Source: Alloprevotella sp. (GTDB taxonomy: Bacteria; Bacteroidota; Bacteroidia; Bacteroidales; Bacteroidaceae). From it: DNA of 10,108 bases. Shown one piece after another: positions 1 through 5,261 of the stretch (positions within the stretch are counted from its first letter, which is position 1; the number at the start of each line of letters is the position of its first letter). Location: contig JAFUXE010000064.1 in NCBI GenBank assembly GCA_017477205.1, forward strand, positions 1 to 10,108, read 5' to 3'. The notes beneath the pieces are model-generated. The model had not been told where the DNA came from, did no database searches, and worked only from the letters and a program-made list of their open reading frames with translations. Both the position numbers and the translations under genes were made by a program.

Positions 1-259
1 CGCCGTCGGAGGCGGAGATGATGGCGCGCGCCAGCATGGAAAGCTTGTGGCGGTAGCGCCGCGTGTCCCACTTCCTCTCACCTTGGGGCGTAAATTCCAC
101 GTCGTGCTTGCCTTCTGCATGGACGGTGTCGAAAAGATTCTCCACGTTGTATTCCATCAGGACAAAGGACTCCGTCTCCGACTGCGCGCGGCCGGAGAGC
201 GAAAAGCAGGCGCACGCCGCAAGAAGCAGCGTGCGCCTGAGTATGTCCTTTGCTTTCAT
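1..259 (-). CDS. Secreted endonuclease/exonuclease/phosphatase family protein (N-terminal part)
   Basis: The gene starts at the ATG at 259-257 and is open to the left edge, so only the first 86 residues are visible. Residues 1-26 look like a signal peptide: basic MKAKDILRR, hydrophobic LLLAACACFSLS, then GRAQ before mature SETES. A lipobox-like LAAC at residues 13-16 makes a lipoprotein a second possibility. The mature protein opens with FVLMEYNVENLFDTV (residues 32-46), the N-V-E-N-L-F-D strand that begins many Bacteroidetes members of the DNase I-like endonuclease/exonuclease/phosphatase fold. The Asn of this motif helps bind metal or phosphate in the family. Also seen is the common FTPQGERKWDTRRYRHKL segment (residues 55-72). 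The catalytic Glu, His and Asp residues lie off the window, so the substrate (DNA, a phosphoester or another) cannot be told. It is 74 bp downstream of the protease gene on the same strand, with no terminator between them, so co-transcription is possible. No clear promoter is visible in the gap. Confidence 0.82.
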   Translation of the reverse strand, partial: MKAKDILRRTLLLAACACFSLSGRAQSETESFVLMEYNVENLFDTVHAEGKHDVEFTPQGERKWDTRRYRHKLSMLARAIISASDG

Positions 260-279
260 GGATGGAAAGGCGTCTAAAG

Positions 280-342
280 AAACTTCCGGGCTTTCACGAA
301 AGACTTCTGGGCTCTTACGATAGACTTCCGGGCTTATCGCAG
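280..342. repeat. Three tandem 21-bp repeats between the protease and DNase-like genes
   Basis: Three imperfect copies lie at 280-300, 301-321 and 322-342. The core ACTTCYGGGCT recurs at 282, 303 and 324, exactly 21 bp apart, followed by a degenerate TTTCACG / CTTACGA / TATCGC part. The third copy overlaps the last codons and the TAA stop (336-334) of the protease gene. The array fills most of the 74-bp gap before the downstream start codon. There is no inverted symmetry, so it is not an obvious terminator. Function unknown. Confidence 0.8.
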
Positions 343-3300
343 CACCTTTCGTCCGTCGCGGATATAGACGCCGCGTGCGGGCTCTGCGATGCGACGGCCT
401 TGCAGGTCGTAAAGGGGTGACGACTGACCGTTGGCCGTTGACCATTGACCATCCTGGACGGAGGGCGTTTCAATGCCCGTGAAGGTCCAGTCGTCGTTCG
501 TGCCGCGGCGCAACAGGCGGAAGCCGTTCAGCGCCATCCAGTGGGCACCGCTGACATTGGCCACAATGCCCAGGGAGACGGGAGCACCCTCACTGCGGAC
601 GGCAAACTCCAGGCGACCGCTGTTAAGAGGCGCATAGGCCAGCGCGGATGCGAACTGCGCAGCGTCGGGAAGCCCGGTGCCGCTGGCAGCTACGAGGTAA
701 CAGCCGTCGGGCTGCTTGTCGGTATAGCCTTCAGCCACGAGGACGTAGTAGCCTACGGGCAGCGTGACGGTCTGGTAGAGCTTGAGGTTGCTCACCTCGT
801 TGGCAAAGCCGTGGGAACCCGTCATCAGGGCCAGGGCGTCGTCGATGTCCTTGTCCACATAGAACTCCGTGGTCGCAGCACCGCTTTCGACGGCATTCTC
901 TACCACCCACGTGCTCTGGGCCGTGCCGGTTTCAAGCTGCTGGTAGCGCGAGCCGTCGCCAGCGTCGGCACTGGTGTTCGTGGAGTAGGCTGTGTGGCGG
1001 AAGGGAGCCTGTGCATTGGTGAGGACGGAAGCCGTGATGTCCTCGGGAGACTTCTCGGAAAGGCAGAATATGCCGAGGCTGGAGCTCCAGGCGTCGCCGT
1101 CGGGGCCGAAGCCCGTGCGCGTACCGGTCTGCGCATAGGACGTGGCGTCCTCCACGTTGCCGGAGGACTGGTTGAACTGGTAGTAGAGTGCCAGCGCGTC
1201 GGACGTCTGTGCTGCGGTGACGTCGGAAATGGGATTGTTGGCGTATGCGAGGAGCTGCTCCTGCGAGAGCGCCTTGTTCCAGATGCGGAGTTCGTCGATG
1301 ACGGCGTTCATCGGCGCGTCGCTGCCGCCCAGCTGCATCGTTTGCGGCTGGTTTTCGGAGGCCAGGGCGGCGAAGCGCAGCTTGGCAACGGGCTGGCAGT
1401 CCTTCAGGACGGTGCAGTCCTGTCCGTTCACAACGACGGCGTAGTGATGCCACTGGCCGAGGGTGACGACGCCCGCAGGCGTCTTGGCCTCCATGCCCGC
1501 CACGCTGACGAGGATGCGGCCTTCGGCATCGCTCTTGATCTGGAAGTCGCTGCTGGTGCCACCGATGCGGTTCACGTTGCTGCGCAGTTCTTTCGCATAG
1601 AGCCAGTATTCAACGGTGAAGGCGCGGTTGGCAACGGGGTTCTTGAAGGTGACGTATTCCGTCGTCTTGCCGCTGAAGTTGAGTGCGTTCTTGCCGTCGG
1701 CGTTGCAGACAACGAGGGCGCGCGGGCGGAATACCTTGTTGGCACCTTTGTCATTGGCGGCCACGAGCGAGACGTCGAAGACGCCGGGCGCGCGGAAGTT
1801 GATGCTTCCGTTCTTGAACTTCTTCGCGATGACGGTGTCCTGTGCGGCAATCTCCCAGTGCCATGTTCTGGGCGTGCGCGTCGAGGCATCGGTGAAGCGG
1901 ACTGCCGTGTTCTTGACCGTCACGCTGGGAGAAACCGTAAAGTCGGCCGTAGGCCAGAGGTCGTTGATCTGTATGACGCGCTGTGCCGTAGAGGTTCCGG
2001 AGGCGTTGCGTGCCGTCAGGGTGACGGTCTGACGCCCGGGGATGACGTAGGACGTGGCCAGGTGGGTTGTCGTGGCGGACGAAGTTTCCGCTCCGGGCAG
2101 GGACCATTCGTAGGAAGTGGCTCCCACGGACTGGTTGATGAAGCTTACGCGGTCGCCGATGGCAATGGTGTCGGGACAGGAGAAGCTGGCGACGGGAGCC
2201 GGCAGGGCGAGGACGCTGAGCGTGTGCGTCACCTCGGCCGTCTGGCCTGCGGCGTCCGTCACGGTGAGCTTCACTTCCTTCTCGCCGGGCGTCTCAAAGA
2301 CGACGGAGGGGCTGTCGGACGTGTACTTGCGGCCTTCCACTTCCCAGAGGAAGCTGATGACGTTTCCGCTGGAAGCGTTCTGGAGGGCGATGGGCTGGTA
2401 CGTGTAGAGCGTCTGCGCGGGGAAGGTGAAGTCGGCCGAGGTGGTGCGCTTGTCCTTGCGCGAGTAGTTGCTCATGCGCGAAGGCGTGCCGTTGATGTAT
2501 TCTATGGTGTGGCCCTGGGCGAGGTCCACGATTTTTTCGTTGGAGTCCTCGTTCATGGTCAGTTCCACGAGGAGTCCCGGCATCGTTGCGGGGTCTTCTA
2601 TCTCGGAGTACATGTACTGGCTGATCTGCGTCTGCGTGCGGGCGGTGGACCATACGCGGAACTCGTCGATTTCCGCGCTTATGCCGTTGGCGTCTGCGCG
2701 CCCTACGGAGAGGTCGCCCATACCGGGCAGTCCGCCGGAGGCACTTCCGGCCTCGCCTGCCACCACGCCGTTGACGTAGCACGTGAGCTTCTTGCCGTCA
2801 AACACCAGGGCGACGTGCGTCCACTTGGTGGAGGAGAGCTTTGTGCGCCCGGTGGTGAAGCGGTTGCCCGTGTCCCATCCGGCCACAATCTCTCCGGCGG
2901 TCGTCGTGTGGAAGAGGAAGGTTCCCCATCCCGGCCCGATCTGCTGGTTGTAGTTCGCGCAGCTCGTAGGCTTCATCCAGAATTCGATGGTTGCCTTTTC
3001 CAGCTTGTTGGGAAGCAGGTTCTTGATGACGAAGCCGCCGTTGGCGAACTTGCGGGTGTAGTCGGGGGAGGAAGTCTTGCCTCGCCAGAGGCTTGTGTAG
3101 GCACTTACGCGGTTGGACTCGCGCTCGCCGTCGCGTGCGGCATAGCGTGCGCTGACGGAATAGTCCAAGGCGCCCTCGACGGTGGGCTTCGTGCTGCGCG
3201 CGTCGGCGGAGAGGGTGCTGACAAGGACGCCGTCGGCATAGACGTTGAAGCCTTGCAGGCTCCAGCCGCCTGCCTCGGGAGCATCCCACGTCAGCGTGCC

Positions 3301-4770
3301 GTCGTTCATCGCCACGTTCAGCGGCGCGTTGAGGCCGTCGCCTTTCACGACGTAGGAGATGATGGTCTTCTTTCCCTTTGTCTGTATCTGCACGCCGTCC
3401 TTGCCGACGGGGAAGGGGAACTCGATGCCTTCAGGATCGGCCTCGTAGTCCATGAAGGACAGGGCGTCCACTTTTCCGACGCCGTTTGCGGAGTTCTTCG
3501 TCTCGATGATGAAGAAGTACTTCACGGGGCGGTGGGTGTCAAGCCCTGCGGAGAGGTCCGTAATGTCGTAGCCGAACTCCATCGGCTCGCTGTGTACGCC
3601 GTCCGTCCAGCGTCCGAGCATGGGGGTTTCGGCATCCACGCCGTCGCCGTCGCCGTCGCCGGCATACTTGAAGTGCTCCATCTGCACGGTCATGGCGGGC
3701 TCGGTGGCCGTCGTGTCCTGCGAAACGCCTGCGGAAAGGCAGAGCTCGGAGCGCTTGGAGTACTCCATCTTTATTTTCAGCGTGCGCAAGGGGCGGTAGT
3801 TCTTGCGGACGTAGTAGATTTCCGGCCAGTAATAGTCAGAGGAGTTACCAGTGGTGACGGCGTTCTTGTAGGGGCAGTAGATGAAGCCCTTGTTGCACCA
3901 TCCGTCGCCCCAGCTGTTGACGATGATCCATGCGCCGACCTCGTCCTTGTCCTTTTCGCCTGCCACGCCGTTGCCGTCGAGGTCAAACTCGATGCGGTCG
4001 TCGTAGCCCACGATGGTCAGGGCGTGGTCCACCTGCTTTCCCCAGGCGCCGACGTACTTCTTTCCGACGACGCCGAGGCTCTTGTTGGTCGTCGTGTTGG
4101 GGATGTTGCGCCAGTCGCCGCCGCTGGCAACGCCGATGCCGCAGACGCCGCCCACGCCTCCCCAGTCGGGGTCGCCGGAGTGGTTCCAAATCCAGTTCTT
4201 CACGAGCTCGCGGCCTTCCTCCGTCTTGACGGAAATGGGGAAGTTCGCATTGCGCTCGATGCGGTTCTGCATGGCCTGGTACCATTTGTCGTAGCCCTGC
4301 ATCCAGCCAAAGTCGTTGGAGGCACAGTCTTGGTTGCCGAAGAGCTTGCTATAGGTGGCGCCGCCGTAGGTCGTGACGTTGGGGATGCCGTTGGCGGCCG
4401 CCATACCTTCCTTGCCGCTGGAGCTGTTCGTCAGAAGCCACGTGAAGTGCGTGGGATAGCGGTTGGCGTCCTGCTTACCGTTCGCGCGGCGCCAGGCATT
4501 GACTTCGTAGGTGAACATGTAGTAGATGCGCGATGCCGAGCCGCAGGAGCCGCCGTCCTGGTTGATGACGACGGGGAAATACTCCGTTTCGGCATTGTTC
4601 ACGTGGTCGGGACGCGTCTGTCCGTCGGCACGCGGCGTGATGTGACGAAGCCGTGCGTCGGGACGGCGTACGTCGGAATAGTCAGGATAAAGGCGACGGT
4701 TCACGTTCTGTGCACCCGCCGTCAGCGCGGCCAGCGTGGCCAGCGCCATGAGAAGCGTAAGTTTTCGCAT
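334..4770 (-). CDS. Large secreted papain-like cysteine protease with LamG, PKD and C-terminal sorting domains
   Basis: A 1478-residue exported protein. Residues 1-21 (MRKLTLLMAL...TAGAQ) are a signal peptide. Residues about 60-325 are a papain-like (C1) peptidase: NQDGGSCGSAS with Cys76 as predicted nucleophile and Gln71 nearby, His249 in DHALTIVGYDD, and Asn285 in WIIVNSWGDGW. An insertion DLDGNG (263-268) resembles a calcium loop, as does GDGDGDGVD near 371-379. Accessory regions follow: LamG/concanavalin A-like at about 570-720 (IEFWMKP, WTHVALVFDG, IDEFRVW); three PKD-like domains at about 780-855, 858-937 and 940-1022; a second LamG at about 1027-1185 (DELRIWNKALS); a beta-rich, possibly galactose-binding region at about 1240-1425; and the tail PLYDLQGRR...GVYIRDGRKVLR (1452-1478), like a type IX sorting signal. 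The start is set by the signal peptide and a promoter 33 bp upstream. The active-site Cys lies only about 55 residues after the signal peptide, so there is no large propeptide. The role, degrading host or dietary protein while binding glycans, is inferred. Confidence 0.88.
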   Translation of the reverse strand: MRKLTLLMALATLAALTAGAQNVNRRLYPDYSDVRRPDARLRHITPRADGQTRPDHVNNAETEYFPVVINQDGGSCGSASRIYYMFTYEVNAWRRANGKQDANRYPTHFTWLLTNSSSGKEGMAAANGIPNVTTYGGATYSKLFGNQDCASNDFGWMQGYDKWYQAMQNRIERNANFPISVKTEEGRELVKNWIWNHSGDPDWGGVGGVCGIGVASGGDWRNIPNTTTNKSLGVVGKKYVGAWGKQVDHALTIVGYDDRIEFDLDGNGVAGEKDKDEVGAWIIVNSWGDGWCNKGFIYCPYKNAVTTGNSSDYYWPEIYYVRKNYRPLRTLKIKMEYSKRSELCLSAGVSQDTTATEPAMTVQMEHFKYAGDGDGDGVDAETPMLGRWTDGVHSEPMEFGYDITDLSAGLDTHRPVKYFFIIETKNSANGVGKVDALSFMDYEADPEGIEFPFPVGKDGVQIQTKGKKTIISYVVKGDGLNAPLNVAMNDGTLTWDAPEAGGWSLQGFNVYADGVLVSTLSADARSTKPTVEGALDYSVSARYAARDGERESNRVSAYTSLWRGKTSSPDYTRKFANGGFVIKNLLPNKLEKATIEFWMKPTSCANYNQQIGPGWGTFLFHTTTAGEIVAGWDTGNRFTTGRTKLSSTKWTHVALVFDGKKLTCYVNGVVAGEAGSASGGLPGMGDLSVGRADANGISAEIDEFRVWSTARTQTQISQYMYSEIEDPATMPGLLVELTMNEDSNEKIVDLAQGHTIEYINGTPSRMSNYSRKDKRTTSADFTFPAQTLYTYQPIALQNASSGNVISFLWEVEGRKYTSDSPSVVFETPGEKEVKLTVTDAAGQTAEVTHTLSVLALPAPVASFSCPDTIAIGDRVSFINQSVGATSYEWSLPGAETSSATTTHLATSYVIPGRQTVTLTARNASGTSTAQRVIQINDLWPTADFTVSPSVTVKNTAVRFTDASTRTPRTWHWEIAAQDTVIAKKFKNGSINFRAPGVFDVSLVAANDKGANKVFRPRALVVCNADGKNALNFSGKTTEYVTFKNPVANRAFTVEYWLYAKELRSNVNRIGGTSSDFQIKSDAEGRILVSVAGMEAKTPAGVVTLGQWHHYAVVVNGQDCTVLKDCQPVAKLRFAALASENQPQTMQLGGSDAPMNAVIDELRIWNKALSQEQLLAYANNPISDVTAAQTSDALALYYQFNQSSGNVEDATSYAQTGTRTGFGPDGDAWSSSLGIFCLSEKSPEDITASVLTNAQAPFRHTAYSTNTSADAGDGSRYQQLETGTAQSTWVVENAVESGAATTEFYVDKDIDDALALMTGSHGFANEVSNLKLYQTVTLPVGYYVLVAEGYTDKQPDGCYLVAASGTGLPDAAQFASALAYAPLNSGRLEFAVRSEGAPVSLGIVANVSGAHWMALNGFRLLRRGTNDDWTFTGIETPSVQDGQWSTANGQSSPLYDLQGRRIAEPARGVYIRDGRKVLR
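3640..3661. repeat. GCCGTC hexanucleotide microrepeat inside the protease gene
   Basis: GCCGTC is repeated three times plus a partial copy. In the protease frame it encodes the Gly-Asp run GDGDGDG at residues 371-377, directly after the peptidase domain. Hexamer slippage would change the number of Gly-Asp pairs without breaking the frame. The D-x-D-x-D-G spacing resembles a calcium-binding loop. Confidence 0.7.
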
Positions 4771-4802
4771 GGTTTAGGTTTGTTTGTTTTATTCTTCTGC
4801 CG

Positions 4803-4834
4803 CAAAACTACGGAAAAGATACCACAATAGCAAA
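4803..4834 (-). promoter_or_regulatory. Bacteroidetes-type promoter of the protease gene
   Basis: Read on the minus strand, TTTG (4834-4831) is followed after exactly 20 bp by TAGTTTTG (4810-4803). This matches the Bacteroidetes -33 TTTG and -7 TAnnTTTG pattern with no mismatch. Transcription would start near 4796, giving a leader of about 25 nt that is A-rich (AATAAAACAAACAAACC) with no Shine-Dalgarno sequence, as is usual in this phylum. Confidence 0.75.
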
Positions 4835-4837
4835 GTT

Positions 4838-4858
4838 TTTGCGCGCGCATTTGCGCGC
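4838..4858. promoter_or_regulatory. Direct and inverted repeat next to the protease -33 box
   Basis: TTTGCGCGC occurs at 4838-4846 and again at 4850-4858, 12 bp apart. The same stretch contains GCGCGC-ATTT-GCGCGC (4843-4858), a perfect inverted repeat with a 4-base centre. It ends a few bases upstream of the -33 TTTG of the protease promoter, where an activator or repressor could bind. This is a candidate operator by position and symmetry only; GC-rich alternating sequence can arise by chance. Confidence 0.35.
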
Positions 4859-4887
4859 ACGAGGGCGAAAGGCTGTACGTCCGGAGG

Positions 4888-4931
4888 CCGGAAATGCACC
4901 GCCTGAAGCCCGGAAACGCACCGCCTGAAGG
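4888..4931. repeat. Two tandem 22-bp repeats (sub-array A) in the divergent region
   Basis: Two copies, starting at 4888 and 4910, share CCGGAAAYGCACCGCCTGAA followed by GC or GG. They differ at only two positions in 22 (T/C within the core and the last base). They lie directly beside the palindromic sub-array and have the same 22-bp period, but CACCGC is offset (29 bp from 4919 to 4948), so the two sub-arrays are out of phase. The second copy is preceded by AAG, making AAGCCCGGAA (4906-4915). This ten-mer also occurs in reverse complement in the 21-bp array at 284-293 and 326-335. Confidence 0.8.
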
Positions 4932-4943
4932 CATCACGGTCAT

Positions 4944-5026
4944 AAACCACCGCGGTGGTTTCTTCATTTCACCGTCGTGGTTTTATGATTTCACCGCGGT
5001 GGTTTCTTCTGCCCACCGCGGTGGGC
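4944..5026. repeat. Four palindromes at exact 22-bp spacing (sub-array B)
   Basis: Four inverted repeats have centres at 4952.5, 4974.5, 4996.5 and 5018.5, each step exactly 22 bp. The first is the perfect 18-bp palindrome AAACCACCGCGGTGGTTT (4944-4961). The second is degenerate, CACCGTCGTG (4970-4979). The third is CACCGCGGTG (4992-5001). The fourth is the perfect 16-bp GCCCACCGCGGTGGGC (5011-5026). T-rich spacers of the type TTTCTTCATTT or TTTTATGATTT separate them. The array sits about 110-190 bp upstream of the protease promoter and about 145 bp upstream of the nuclease promoter candidate. Since 22 is not a multiple of three, a coding role is unlikely. It may be a multi-site protein-binding element or a mobile intergenic repeat; function unknown. 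Confidence 0.88.
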
Positions 5027-5043
5027 GACGACCGGCAAGCCTG

Positions 5044-5123
5044 CGGACGGGGCGTCCGGTGCCTCAAGGCCGGGGCTTGGGAGGCACGGAAAGGGGCGCC
5101 GGGAGGCAGCGGCCAGCAGCCGC
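5044..5123. other. GC-rich group of small inverted repeats
   Basis: Three inverted repeats follow each other: CGGAC-GGGGC-GTCCG (5044-5058), GTGCCTC...GAGGCAC with 7-bp arms (5059-5065 and 5081-5087), and GCGGC-CAGCA-GCCGC (5109-5123). They lie between the palindrome array and the nuclease promoter candidate. A structured RNA, a terminator for a short transcript, or simple GC-rich chance symmetry are all possible. No T-tract follows any of them. Confidence 0.4.
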
Positions 5124-5169
5124 GAGCCGGGGGAAAAATGCGGCGGGGATGAGTTTTCTGCGCGAAAGC

Positions 5170-5201
5170 CTTGTTTATGCGGAGGGCTTGCACTATCTTC
5201 G
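5170..5201 (+). promoter_or_regulatory. Candidate promoter of the endonuclease I gene
   Basis: CTTG (5170-5173) is followed after 20 bp by TATCTTCG (5194-5201). Each box differs by one base from the Bacteroidetes consensus TTTG / TAnnTTTG, and the spacing equals that of the divergent protease promoter. Transcription would start near 5208 and give a leader of about 54 nt. The leader begins with a small hairpin, CGGAC-TCCTC-GTCCG (5211-5225), and ends in AT-rich sequence without a Shine-Dalgarno motif. Confidence 0.5.
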
Positions 5202-5261
5202 CGGCTTGAACGGACTCCTCGTCCGCATCACCAGACAACTATAAATCGTATAACTGATATC

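Noticed and set aside
445..4830. Plus-strand reading frame of 1461 codons opposite the protease gene
   Set aside because: It is in exact antisense codon register to a gene with clear catalytic motifs, signal peptide and promoter. Its predicted product is rich in Val, Gly, Arg and Ala with no recognisable domain, as expected from complementing GC-rich codons.
4888..5026. CRISPR array
   Set aside because: Units are contiguous 22-bp tandem or palindromic repeats without unique spacers of 26-40 bp, and no cas gene is present.
4894..5244. A 116-codon plus-strand frame, and an opposing 89-codon minus-strand frame, in the divergent region
   Set aside because: Both run through the 22-bp repeats, whose unit length is not a multiple of three, so the translation is not repetitive. 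They show no domain, no leader and low-complexity composition.
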